This document shows, one piece after another, positions 1-6,463 of a stretch of DNA of 9,672 nt. The notes under the pieces are model-generated. The model did not search any database, was not told the origin of the DNA, and saw nothing but the letters and a program-made list of their open reading frames with translations. The stretch is taken from NCBI GenBank assembly GCA_013288145.1, contig JABDCJ010000074.1:1-9672 (forward strand), read 5' to 3'. How positions within the stretch are numbered: position 1 is the first letter of the stretch; every line of letters starts with the position of its first letter. This DNA comes from Nitrososphaerota archaeon (GTDB taxonomy: Archaea; Thermoproteota; Nitrososphaeria; Nitrososphaerales; CADDZS01). The translations under genes and the position numbers were made by a program.

Positions 1-689
1 ATTGGGACCAGCGGTAGCACAACATCGCGAGCTTCAAGTCTTACCGGGCTTTGCGACGATGAAAGAGCCAGCGCGTTAGATAGAGTATGGAGAACGAGCT
101 GCCTGTGCGTGAACCATACTCCCTTTGGGAATCCAGTTGTCCCCGAGGTGTAAAACAGCGTCGCAACTGTATTTTCGTCAAAATCGCCGGGTTCAAACTT
201 GCCGCTGGAGCTCGAAAGCAGGTCGTCGTAAAAAAGAGAGCCGGATGGAGCGCCAGCAGGCATTGAACCAGACTCGCTTGTGATCACAATCGTTTTCAAA
301 TTCTTGATCTGTGGAAGGAGCTTTGAGAGTAGCGGGACAAACTCGTCTCTTACGATCACTGCCTCATCTTCGGCGTGAATCATCGTGTAAGCGATCTGCT
401 CAGGAGGTAGTCTGATGTTTACCGTATGAAGCACAGATTGGATCGCAGGAACCGCATAGTACGCCTCCATGTAATTGTGCGTGTCAAAATCGACAACGGC
501 AACCTTTGCCCCCTTTCTTACACCAGAATTTTTCAAACCCTCAGCTAGACGCATCGCTCTTTCGTTGAGCTCCTTCCAGGTCTCGCGATTTTTTCCGAAT
601 ACAACCTGACTCGGACTATTGCGGTAGATCGTCTGGGAGAGGAGTTTCGTAAGTAAAAGGGGCGAATTGTAATTCCGGTTTTCTGACAT
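1..689 (-). CDS. Acyl-CoA synthetase (AMP-forming), N-terminal part, cut by window edge
   Basis: The reading frame opens with ATG at 689 and runs without a stop through the left edge, giving 229 codons of what is normally a protein of about 500-560 residues. Residues 179-191 read FYTSGTTGFPKGV, the Ser/Thr/Gly-rich ATP-binding signature of the ANL (acyl-CoA synthetase/luciferase) superfamily. Upstream lies the usual N-terminal lobe, including the segment around HTVNIRLPPEQIAYTMIHAE that resembles medium/long-chain fatty acyl-CoA synthetases. Members activate a carboxylic acid to an acyl-adenylate and then to the CoA thioester in the cytoplasm. The substrate cannot be told because the acyl-pocket and C-terminal lysine domain lie outside the window. 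It appears to be transcribed alone, with its promoter in the 690-843 gap. Family assignment is strong; chain-length specificity is open. Confidence 0.93.
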   Translation of the reverse strand, partial: MSENRNYNSPLLLTKLLSQTIYRNSPSQVVFGKNRETWKELNERAMRLAEGLKNSGVRKGAKVAVVDFDTHNYMEAYYAVPAIQSVLHTVNIRLPPEQIAYTMIHAEDEAVIVRDEFVPLLSKLLPQIKNLKTIVITSESGSMPAGAPSGSLFYDDLLSSSSGKFEPGDFDENTVATLFYTSGTTGFPKGVWFTHRQLVLHTLSNALALSSSQSPVRLEARDVVLPLVP

Positions 690-720
690 TAAGAGTTGAG
701 ATTCTTCAAACACAGGATGG

Positions 721-726
721 ATAATA
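721..726 (-). promoter_or_regulatory. Possible TATA box for the acyl-CoA synthetase gene
   Basis: On the minus strand this reads TATTAT, about 32-37 bases before the ATG at 689, which would give a leader of under 15 bases. The rest of the 690-843 gap shows no gene. This is inferred from spacing and AT-richness only. Confidence 0.3.
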
Positions 727-843
727 GTTTTGTTGCATTCCACGTAATGGGAGATATATCAGCCGGTATCTCGTAATAGAAAATAAACTGGTTGACTAAC
801 GTGTGATTCTCAGTCGCGATTCCGTCTGAACGACTTTCTTCAA

Positions 844-1032
844 TTACTCGCTGGGCTGGGTCTTCCTTTCTTCGCCGACAATGAACTTTGGAAAAAGTTC
901 AACCACGAGAATGAACACAAAGCCCATACCAAAAAGTTCCTCAAAGGCACTCTGAACCTGACCTCCAGTGAATACCGTACCTAATAGACTGACAACGACG
1001 ATGAACACGACGATAGCTTTTAGCCAGTTCAA
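844..1032 (-). CDS. Small two-helix membrane protein of unknown function
   Basis: This is a 62-residue protein starting at TTG (1032); no in-frame ATG lies just upstream. Residues 4-23 and about 33-52 are strongly hydrophobic and separated by a short polar turn containing QSAFEEL, so it should be a hairpin in the membrane. The C-terminus is short and charged (GEERKTQPSE). I do not recognise a family, and length alone makes it less certain than its neighbours. Support comes from the clean two-helix pattern and a TATA-like CTTAATG 29-35 bases before the TTG. It diverges from the 95-residue gene at 1139 across a 106-base gap, so the two may share control. Confidence 0.6.
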   Translation of the reverse strand: MNWLKAIVVFIVVVSLLGTVFTGGQVQSAFEELFGMGFVFILVVELFPKFIVGEERKTQPSE

Positions 1033-1060
1033 ATGCGTTGCACCCTTGTCTTCCCGAGCG

Positions 1061-1067
1061 CATTAAG
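1061..1067 (-). promoter_or_regulatory. Possible TATA box for the 62-residue membrane protein gene
   Basis: The minus strand reads CTTAATG here, centred about 32 bases before the TTG start at 1032. That spacing fits a short-leader archaeal transcript. The call rests on position and composition only. Confidence 0.3.
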
Positions 1068-1107
1068 AGTTTCTTAACGCAGGTCGGGTTTCTTGGCATG
1101 AGGGAAG

Positions 1108-1114
1108 ATTAAAT
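1108..1114 (+). promoter_or_regulatory. TATA box for the 95-residue protein gene (leaderless)
   Basis: ATTAAAT preceded by the purine-rich GGGAAG (a plausible BRE) sits 25-31 bases before the TTG at 1139. This is the spacing expected if transcription begins at or next to the start codon. It supports the TTG over the internal ATG at 1187. Confidence 0.45.
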
Positions 1115-1138
1115 CCATCACGAAGAGCAGACAGTGCG

Positions 1139-1426
1139 TTGAAAGTTTTGGTAACGTTAGTGTATCTTTGCGTAATCCGGGACGAGATGCTAGTTTACAG
1201 AGGGCTTTTGGGACAATCGGAGACTTACGATTCTATCCGCAAGCTTCAAAGTACGGCTCAGCTATCGCCGATTGATTCGTGGTCCGAAGTAGGTTTCACC
1301 TACGAAAAATACAATACTGGACAGATCAGAGACATCTGGGGCAAGATCGTAAAAAGCCCTGGCGGCTTGCAAGGTTTGGAAAAAGTCTCGACCGATGGCG
1401 CTTGGGGAATTCTCTACGAGAAATAG
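1139..1426 (+). CDS. Hypothetical protein, 95 residues
   Basis: The start chosen is TTG at 1139 because a good TATA-like box lies 25-31 bases before it; an ATG at 1187 is the alternative. I recognise no family. The first 13 residues are hydrophobic (VLVTLVYLCVI), and the remainder is soluble and rich in aromatic residues (SWSEVGFTYEKYNTGQIRDIW around residues 47-67). The protein ends with a Gly/Trp-containing segment, STDGAWGILYEK, compatible with a small alpha/beta fold. The hydrophobic start is too short to be a convincing membrane anchor and could be a core beta strand. The gene stops six bases before the end of the convergent DUF385 gene, so no space is left for a separate terminator. Confidence 0.55.
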   Translation: MKVLVTLVYLCVIRDEMLVYRGLLGQSETYDSIRKLQSTAQLSPIDSWSEVGFTYEKYNTGQIRDIWGKIVKSPGGLQGLEKVSTDGAWGILYEK

Positions 1427-1432
1427 CTATTT

Positions 1433-1915
1433 TCACTTTAACAGGAAGACAGGGTGCAACGGTTCTGCTCTAACAAACTCTTCGTCGGTGGCATCAGGAG
1501 ATGTTATGGTAGTAAGTGGTTTGCTCACCGACCACCAGCGTTTCAAGTATGCTCTTAGAACAGGCGTCTTGTCTTGATCCGGCAATTCCACGGAGGTAAA
1601 ATCCGTAGTGCGGCCGCCGAATTGTAATTTTCCTGCCCCTTGCATTCTCAGATTTTTGACCCAGAAAGTCTGGCCCTGCAAGGCAACGAGATACCGATAT
1701 CCATCTAGCTCGAGCAATCTGATCGGAACTGAATACCACCGGCCGCTCTTTCTTCCTCTTACTTTGAGTATGCGAAACCCGCTGGACGAGCCGAATCCCA
1801 GTCTGCCAACAAATAATCGAAGGAAGGGATTCGCAACGTGTAGAATCATCCAGCTTGATCTTCTGTACGGTGAGATCGGATCTCCATTTTGTTTCATGAT
1901 TTTCGACAGAGCCAT
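1433..1915 (-). CDS. DUF385 / deazaflavin-dependent nitroreductase-family protein
   Basis: This 160-residue protein, starting at ATG 1915, has the hallmarks of the split beta-barrel family that includes mycobacterial Ddn. Residues 50-64 read LKVRGRKSGRWYSVP, the family's GRKSG motif. It is followed by an inner-barrel strand (YRYLVALQGQTFWVKNLR, 73-90) with the conserved W..NLR, and by a C-terminal HPVFLL (154-159). Family members bind cofactor F420 and reduce quinones, nitro compounds or enones; some archaeal members lack known substrates. The N-terminal stretch (residues 18-40) is amphipathic and could touch the membrane, as in Ddn. It stands alone on this strand, end-to-end with the 95-residue gene. 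Use of F420 is inferred from the family and not seen directly. Confidence 0.88.
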   Translation of the reverse strand: MALSKIMKQNGDPISPYRRSSWMILHVANPFLRLFVGRLGFGSSSGFRILKVRGRKSGRWYSVPIRLLELDGYRYLVALQGQTFWVKNLRMQGAGKLQFGGRTTDFTSVELPDQDKTPVLRAYLKRWWSVSKPLTTITSPDATDEEFVRAEPLHPVFLLK

Positions 1916-2235
1916 TGATTGGACTAATGTAATCGTTTCAAAGCATTTCGGCGCTGGGAAATCTCGATCCGACGCACTACATATCGGAATCCGAATACTT
2001 CGATTAAGGTTAACGACTTGGTCTCGTATCCTAAATCATATGGCATTTTTTGTAGAGTCCGCACTATTGACAGTCAGCCCGCCATTTTCTCGTTGTATCG
2101 ATGGTCGAAATAGACCCCCTGTTTTGCCGCACGGCCTGCAGTTCCCACTCGGGAAACACGCAAATTCTACGCATGTATTGCATCTATAATTATAGATAAT
2201 TAGACAGATTCCAACTACTGTCTCAGAATCTAGTT
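1916..2235. other. 320-base gene-free stretch between two divergent genes
   Basis: No convincing gene lies here. A plus-strand open frame that enters from 1608 is antisense to the DUF385 gene, has no start context of its own, and codes for low-complexity, family-less sequence. The stretch should carry the divergent promoters of the DUF385 and TauE genes. It holds a perfect 16-base palindrome at 2182-2197 (listed separately) and a small 11-base inverted repeat, TCGGAATCCGA, at 1984-1994. Its length is more than two ordinary archaeal promoters need. Confidence 0.55.
2182..2197. repeat. Perfect 16-base AT-rich palindrome upstream of the TauE gene
   Basis: ATCTATAATTATAGAT is identical to its own reverse complement with no spacer. 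It ends 38 bases before the TTG start of the TauE-family gene, next to further AT-rich sequence (AATTAGA) that could be the TATA box. It could be a regulator-binding site beside the promoter, or a TATA element readable in both directions. Confidence 0.55.
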
Positions 2236-3129
2236 TTGATAATCACTCTTGCTCTCTTAATTTTTCTTGCGTTGCTCTCTTTAGCTGCTTCATTTGTCAA
2301 TGGCGGCTTGGGCTACGGATATTCCTCCCTTTCGGTACCCGTTGCCATACTTGTAATCGCTAACCGAATAATAAACCCGGTGTATGTGCTCGTTGAGGCG
2401 TGCATGAACACCGTAATGCTTGGTCTTGCCGGAAAAGCAAACATCAAAGCCACTTTCAGACGCGTCATTCCAATCGTTTTGCCCATAGTACCGGGCGTCA
2501 TTGTTGGAAGTTATCTCTTGAATTTGGTTGCTCCTTTGTGGGTAAAGTTCTTCGTGTACGCTGCCTTACTTCCATTGATCTTTCTTCAAGCTGCGGGTTT
2601 CAGGAAGCCTATAAAGAAAGAGTCCGCGGCGGGCGTCCCACTTGGGATGGGGATTGGATTGCTTTACTCGATCACCACAATCTCGGGACCTCCAATCGCG
2701 TTATTCTGGAGTAACCAGGGCATGGCAAAGAACGAGTTCAAAGCAGCAGTCGCTCAGGTTAGAATTGCAGAGTCGTACATTACTTGCATCTCTTATGCGA
2801 TACTCGGCCTTTTTACCGCGACGACTTTCCAGCTTTTCACGATAACAGCCGTTCCAGTTCTGCTTGGAATTCCTCTGGGAATGTTCATAGTGAGCAAAAT
2901 CGCGGCTGAAACCTTCAGAAGATTTGCGATGGCTTTCAACGCCGGCGTCGTCGGTTTTGGTCTATCGCAGGTATTCCTGAACTTATTCAATATGACTGCT
3001 GTATTCTCATACTCATTCTGGGCGCTCGTCATTGCGATCGACCTTGCATTACTCTACAGGTACATGAAAGACCGAAGCAAGACTCTCGAGCCGAAAATCG
3101 TCGAAGTTCCAGTCGCTCGGTCAAGCTAA
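2236..3129 (+). CDS. TauE/SafE-family membrane permease (probable anion exporter)
   Basis: This is a 297-residue polytopic membrane protein with about eight hydrophobic helices in two halves. The family's paired glycine-rich signatures are present: FVNGGLGYGYSSLSVP (20-35) in helix 1, and GMGIGLLYSITTISGPPIAL (137-156) opening the second half, including the S-G-P-P element. The short charged loop around 122-131 (FRKPIKKES) separates the halves, and the tail after 275 is cytoplasmic and charged. Family members move sulfite, sulfoacetate, taurine-derived or related organic anions; others have unknown cargo. No sulfur-metabolism gene is nearby, so the substrate cannot be named. The start is TTG at 2236; an in-frame stop lies at 2197, and no ATG lies between. 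Confidence 0.9.
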   Translation: MIITLALLIFLALLSLAASFVNGGLGYGYSSLSVPVAILVIANRIINPVYVLVEACMNTVMLGLAGKANIKATFRRVIPIVLPIVPGVIVGSYLLNLVAPLWVKFFVYAALLPLIFLQAAGFRKPIKKESAAGVPLGMGIGLLYSITTISGPPIALFWSNQGMAKNEFKAAVAQVRIAESYITCISYAILGLFTATTFQLFTITAVPVLLGIPLGMFIVSKIAAETFRRFAMAFNAGVVGFGLSQVFLNLFNMTAVFSYSFWALVIAIDLALLYRYMKDRSKTLEPKIVEVPVARSS

Positions 3130-3167
3130 TCAAAAGATTTCGAAGCGGGTAATGTCCCCCCGTTCGA

Positions 3168-3174
3168 TTTTTTT
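3168..3174 (+). terminator. Poly-T terminator after the TauE gene
   Basis: A run of seven T lies 39 bases after the TauE stop, without a stem-loop. This is the usual form of an archaeal intrinsic terminator. Confidence 0.45.
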
Positions 3175-3194
3175 AAGACGATAGAACATTCGGT

Positions 3195-3209
3195 ATTCTG
3201 GTACAGAAT
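3195..3209. repeat. Inverted repeat upstream of the ribbon-helix-helix gene
   Basis: ATTCTG and CAGAAT form perfect six-base arms around GTA. It sits about 26 bases before a TATA-like TCTTAATA, in the position of an upstream operator. A near copy (TTCTGTACAGAA) lies at 9625-9636. Ribbon-helix-helix proteins bind short palindromes of this size, so autoregulation by the next gene is possible but not shown. Confidence 0.45.
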
Positions 3210-3234
3210 CATGGAGCGCCGGGCGGAATCGGAG

Positions 3235-3242
3235 TCTTAATA
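3235..3242 (+). promoter_or_regulatory. Possible TATA box for the zinc-ribbon/RHH gene
   Basis: TCTTAATA lies 30-37 bases before the ATG at 3272, which would give a leader of only a few bases. Evidence is spacing and composition. Confidence 0.35.
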
Positions 3243-3271
3243 GGAAGCTGTTTGCTTTTCTCAAAGACATA

Positions 3272-3610
3272 ATGTCATGCGAACATCTCGAGGTCAGCGA
3301 GTTTGGGACCTATTCAGTGGACCTGGACGGAGTACTTCAGATCGTAACGCTTCAAAAATGTAACAACTGTGGAAAGTACATAACTGTCGAAGGCATGGAG
3401 ATATCTACGGGTCAAGTAATCCAAGCCGAAATTCCCCAAAGAAAAAGGATGAGGTCAGTCACGGCAGTTCTTGATGCAGAAATATACGACAGACTCGTTC
3501 ATCTTGCAAGCAGTGAAACCGGCGAGGAGAACGTTTCCAAAATTTTGAACGAGGTAGTTGCGCTCGGGCTAAAGTACTATGGGCGTCATTTGACTTCGCG
3601 TAGTAAATAG
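3272..3610 (+). CDS. Putative zinc-ribbon plus ribbon-helix-helix DNA-binding protein
   Basis: This is a 112-residue protein starting at ATG 3272. The N-terminal half carries possible metal ligands C3 and H5 (MSCEH) and C30-x2-C33 (KCNNCGKY), the spacing of a small zinc ribbon. The C-terminal half looks like a ribbon-helix-helix (CopG/MetJ-like) domain: a basic lead-in (QRKRMR, 56-61), a strand (SVTAVLD, 62-68), helix A (AEIYDRLVHLASS, 69-81), a polar turn, and helix B (VSKILNEVVALGLKYYG, 88-104). Such domains dimerise and bind DNA through the strand. The likely role is a transcription regulator or a regulator-like antitoxin, but no toxin gene adjoins. The fold is my reading of the pattern; no close family is recognised. 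Possible operator sequences lie at 3195-3209 and 3689-3738. Confidence 0.75.
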   Translation: MSCEHLEVSEFGTYSVDLDGVLQIVTLQKCNNCGKYITVEGMEISTGQVIQAEIPQRKRMRSVTAVLDAEIYDRLVHLASSETGEENVSKILNEVVALGLKYYGRHLTSRSK

Positions 3611-3688
3611 CATTCGCGATCTGGATCCGTTCTCCTTCTTTAGGAAGATATCCAATATGAGGGAAGCGAATTTCGATTATGACGTTTT

Positions 3689-3749
3689 TCGCATTCAGTA
3701 TATGGATTTCGTCTTAGGTCACTTTGATCTGAATGCGATTATCTGAATG
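3689..3749. repeat. Inverted and direct repeats upstream of the DUF2299 gene
   Basis: TCGCATTCAG (3689-3698) and CTGAATGCGA (3729-3738) are perfect ten-base inverted arms 30 bases apart, centre to centre about four helical turns. The right arm is also part of a direct repeat: ATCTGAATG occurs at 3727-3735 and again at 3741-3749. The second copy abuts an AT-rich stretch (AATAAGAT, 3750-3757) that could be the TATA box of the DUF2299 gene. This layout suggests a multi-site operator. Confidence 0.5.
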
Positions 3750-3783
3750 AATAAGATTGGGCACATTAATTCTCTGCTCTAAC

Positions 3784-4299
3784 TTGGGAAATACAAGACC
3801 GGCCGAGGCGATAGAGAAGATCAGGATGTGGCTCAGCGAAGAGCGACTATCGCCGGAGGAAGTCCAAAATCCCGGAGCTTACTTTACCCTTAAGATAAAC
3901 GTCTACGGAACGATCATGTTTGTAGTTCACTCTACCCAGTTTGTTGACTCGTTCTCGGTATCGGCCTCATTCGACCTTACTGGAGAAAAAGATCAAAGAA
4001 TCCTGCAATCGATGGATGCAAGGAAAAGATCAGAGTTTCTCCGAGATCTTTCTCTTGCCCTTCTTTCAAACAATGGCATCTGGTATCATCTCGTTAGACC
4101 AAACCCACCGGCCGAGATGAAAGTCTTTGAACTCGCGTCCCGCCGGATTTACTATGACACCATGACGAAGGAGAAAGTAATGAACGCAGTGCTTGATGTC
4201 CGCAACGCGTCCGGAATATTCACTTGCCTCTTCGAAAGGTACTCTACCCAAACTCCTATGCCCAGACCACAGGAAATTAGAGCATCTTTCATTGGCTAG
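3784..4299 (+). CDS. DUF2299-family archaeal protein
   Basis: The protein fits the DUF2299 pattern across its length. It has a helix opening with IEKIRMWLSEE (10-20), then short strands (AYFTLKINVYGTIMFVVH, 32-49), the DARKRSEFLRDL helix region (78-89), and the conserved SRRIYYDTMTKEKVMNAVLDVRNA run (about 119-142). Members are small soluble archaeal proteins of unknown role, with a fold compared to secretion-chaperone/YbjN-like domains; I assign no function. The start is uncertain. TTG at 3784 is chosen because the extra nine residues from TTG 3757 do not resemble the family, and because an AT-rich box centred near 3753 has suitable spacing. If 3757 is right the protein has 180 residues and not 171. 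No adjacent partner is obvious. Confidence 0.82.
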   Translation: MGNTRPAEAIEKIRMWLSEERLSPEEVQNPGAYFTLKINVYGTIMFVVHSTQFVDSFSVSASFDLTGEKDQRILQSMDARKRSEFLRDLSLALLSNNGIWYHLVRPNPPAEMKVFELASRRIYYDTMTKEKVMNAVLDVRNASGIFTCLFERYSTQTPMPRPQEIRASFIG

Positions 4300-4443
4300 A
4301 TTTCGAGAATAGTTCAACCTTACAACGGATCGTCAGTAACCGAATCCGAGATCTTTGACTATCATTTTCTTGAAAAGGAACCAATCTTTATCAAGAGCTA
4401 AACCCTAACTTGCATCGTTCAATTTCCAACAGGATCTAGCAAA

Positions 4444-5319
4444 ATGTCCCAATCTACTGATATCAAGAACGATCGGAGAATTCTAGAGTTCCTGCTGAAA
4501 AAGCAGAGCGCCACGAACACCGCAATTGCGAAAGAATTTTCCCTGGATGAAAAACAGGTGAACCAAATCCTGAATGATCTGCGGCAAGAAGGATTCGTTC
4601 AGTTTCAACAGGAGCTCCATCTTACACGTCATGAATTAATAATGGCAAAGATCACGGGAAAAGGTACCACGGCACTTCAGACTCTGAAAGTCGAGCCAAA
4701 GCCTGACAACTCCGGAGTTGGGTACGATTTCAATCGAATCTCAAAGGCATTCGAATTTGCGTCAGAGGCGCACAAAAATGAATTCAGGAAAGGTACCACA
4801 ATACCATACATTGTCCACCCGCTGGATGTGCTTTCGATCTTGTTGAAGAATGGTGCGAGCGAGGATCTCTCGATTGCCGGTTTGCTGCACGATGTTTTGG
4901 AGGACACCCCACGCTCTAGAGAAGAAATTCGGATTAGCTTCGGGGACTCGGTTGGTTTGCTGGTCGAGGACGCCTCCGAAAACGAAGAACTGACAAAGGG
5001 AGTATCTAACGAGGAAAAGAAAAAGACGTGGAAGATCAGAAAATCCCAAAAGATAGAAAAGGTCAGGACTTCCGGCAGAGAACTGCGCTTGCTCATCTGT
5101 GCCGACAAGTTATCCAATATCCGAGACCTAATCGAGGATTTGCATTCAAATGGAGAGGTAGTTTGGGGGAAATTTAATGCATCAAAGGACCAGCAATCTT
5201 GGTACTATCACGAGATCGCAGCAGCAATGGCTTCTCCAAAAGGGGAGGATTCGGACATTTCCCAGACCCTTGCGTATCAAGAATTAACGCGAAGCATTCG
5301 AGAGGTTTTCGGTTCCTGA
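4444..5319 (+). CDS. Winged-helix / SpoT-MESH1-like HD phosphohydrolase fusion
   Basis: Residues 8-80 resemble a winged helix-turn-helix (ILEFLLKK ... NTAIAKEFSLDEKQVNQIL ... LRQEGFV). From about 100 to 260 the sequence follows the HD hydrolase of SpoT, small alarmone hydrolases and metazoan MESH1: A-x2-AH with RK near 115, YIVHPL with H125, GLLHDVLEDT with the H149-D150 pair and E153-D154, FGDSV, W196 with RK, ADKLSN with D221, then W-x-F and WYY. The metal ligands (H125, H149, D150, D221) are all present. No synthetase domain follows, so the expected reaction is hydrolysis of a nucleotide phosphate such as (p)ppGpp or NADPH. The substrate in archaea is unknown. The gene leads a two-gene unit, 19 bases before the alcohol dehydrogenase. 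ATG 4444 is the start; its promoter is not obvious. Confidence 0.85.
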   Translation: MSQSTDIKNDRRILEFLLKKQSATNTAIAKEFSLDEKQVNQILNDLRQEGFVQFQQELHLTRHELIMAKITGKGTTALQTLKVEPKPDNSGVGYDFNRISKAFEFASEAHKNEFRKGTTIPYIVHPLDVLSILLKNGASEDLSIAGLLHDVLEDTPRSREEIRISFGDSVGLLVEDASENEELTKGVSNEEKKKTWKIRKSQKIEKVRTSGRELRLLICADKLSNIRDLIEDLHSNGEVVWGKFNASKDQQSWYYHEIAAAMASPKGEDSDISQTLAYQELTRSIREVFGS

Positions 5320-5323
5320 AACC

Positions 5324-5332
5324 GGAGATGAT
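5324..5332 (+). promoter_or_regulatory. Strong Shine-Dalgarno that sets the ADH start
   Basis: GGAGATGAT matches the anti-Shine-Dalgarno complement GGAGGTGAT at eight of nine positions and ends six bases before TTG 5339. The in-frame ATG at 5348 would be 15 bases away. It lies in the gap after the HD gene, so the second gene of the pair is read from a shared mRNA, unlike the leaderless-looking genes elsewhere in the window. Confidence 0.6.
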
Positions 5333-5338
5333 AATTTC

Positions 5339-6415
5339 TTGAAAGCAATGAGAATCGTCGCTTGGGGCAAGCCGCTTGAGATGCAGAACGTTCCGATCGC
5401 AAAACCAGGCGGGCGATCCGCTCTAGTCAGAATTACAGCATCTGGCGTTTGCCACACTGACGTTCATCTAATCGAAGGATCTTACGATCTCGGCGAAAAC
5501 CGGAGGCTGTCTATGGCAGACCGGGGAATTTCTCTGCCCATAACTCCCGGACATGAAATTGCAGGAACGATAGAAACACTTGGTCCTGACGCCAAATCCG
5601 ATCAATCGCTGATGAAAGAAGGAGACTCGGTTGTCGTATATCCGTGGCTTGGCTGCGGCTTGTGCCGAAAATGCCGGGTGGGTCAGGAAAATATCTGCGA
5701 AACCAAACCTCGGAGTCTTGGCATTTTCCAGGATGGTGGGTACGCTGAGTACGTTCTAGTTCCCGACGTGAGGTATCTAGTCCCTCTCGGCGGCATTGAC
5801 CCTTCGCATGGAGCTCCGCTAGCTTGTTCAGGTCTCACCACTTTCAGTGCGGTAAGAAAATCCAGAATCGGCGCAAATGAACTGCTCGTCGTTCTAGGAG
5901 CGGGTGGGCTGGGGACGACCGCAATCCAGATTGCAAAGAAAACAACCGGGGGAAAAGTAGTTGCGATTGATGTTGATGATGGCAAACTAAAGCTTGCGCA
6001 AGAGATCGGCGCGGATCTGGGCATAAACAGCAAAGGACTCGCGACGAGGGAAGTTATTTCGAAAGTGAGAGAGTTTAACGATGGGATGCCTGCCGACGCG
6101 GCAATAGATTTTGTCGGGACTCCCGCTACTGCTGCTCTCGGATTTGATCTAATTGGACGCGGGGGAAGATTGGTTATGGTGGGTTTATTCGGCGGTGAAG
6201 GAAAGTTTGCGCTGCCGATCTTTCCGCTGAAATCAGTTGAGATCGCCGGTAATTTTACAGGAACGATCCAAGACCTGGGAGATATGGTTCAGCTCGTTCG
6301 AAGGGGTCTAATCAATCCGGTTGTCTCCGAGACGAGTCCCTTGGAAAATGTTAACGACATAATACAGAGACTTATTACCGGAAAGGTACAAGGACGAGCC
6401 GTACTCAAGCCTTGA
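5339..6415 (+). CDS. Zinc-dependent alcohol dehydrogenase (MDR family)
   Basis: This 358-residue medium-chain dehydrogenase/reductase resembles the Sulfolobus ADH in order and length. The catalytic zinc set is present: C38 in GVCHTDVH, H72-E73 in PGHEIAG, and C163 in LACSG. A structural zinc lobe has the full C106-x2-C109-x2-C112-x7-C120. The Rossmann fold begins with VLGAGGLG (185-192), and the acidic D211 at the end of the next strand favours NAD over NADP. The enzyme interconverts alcohols and aldehydes or ketones in the cytoplasm. A TTG start is taken because the strong Shine-Dalgarno at 5324-5332 is correctly spaced from it. The close spacing with the upstream HD hydrolase implies co-transcription, which hints that nucleotide turnover and redox are linked. 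The true alcohol substrate is unknown. Confidence 0.94.
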   Translation: MKAMRIVAWGKPLEMQNVPIAKPGGRSALVRITASGVCHTDVHLIEGSYDLGENRRLSMADRGISLPITPGHEIAGTIETLGPDAKSDQSLMKEGDSVVVYPWLGCGLCRKCRVGQENICETKPRSLGIFQDGGYAEYVLVPDVRYLVPLGGIDPSHGAPLACSGLTTFSAVRKSRIGANELLVVLGAGGLGTTAIQIAKKTTGGKVVAIDVDDGKLKLAQEIGADLGINSKGLATREVISKVREFNDGMPADAAIDFVGTPATAALGFDLIGRGGRLVMVGLFGGEGKFALPIFPLKSVEIAGNFTGTIQDLGDMVQLVRRGLINPVVSETSPLENVNDIIQRLITGKVQGRAVLKP

Positions 6416-6463
6416 GGAACGGCATAGCTAATTACTCCAGCCAGCGTCAAAGACCATAGAAAG

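Noticed and set aside
186..206. GGGTTCAAACT resembling a tRNA T-loop
   Set aside because: It lies inside the acyl-CoA synthetase gene and no acceptor, D or anticodon arms can be built around it.
1608..2189. 193-codon plus-strand open frame
   Set aside because: Its first 308 bases are antisense to the well-supported DUF385 gene, and the product has no domain-like pattern. The open frame is best explained by chance.
3272..3610. Toxin-antitoxin system with the ribbon-helix-helix protein as antitoxin
   Set aside because: Neither neighbour resembles a toxin: one is a permease and the other, 173 bases away, is a DUF2299 protein.
4659..4800. Repeated AAAGGTACCAC within the HD gene (near 4662 and 4791)
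   Set aside because: Both copies encode a KGTT peptide in the same frame inside the gene; a short coincidental match.
4677..5117. 146-codon minus-strand open frame
   Set aside because: It lies wholly antisense to the HD hydrolase, and its Ser/Phe-rich product mirrors the acidic and lysine-rich codons on the other strand.
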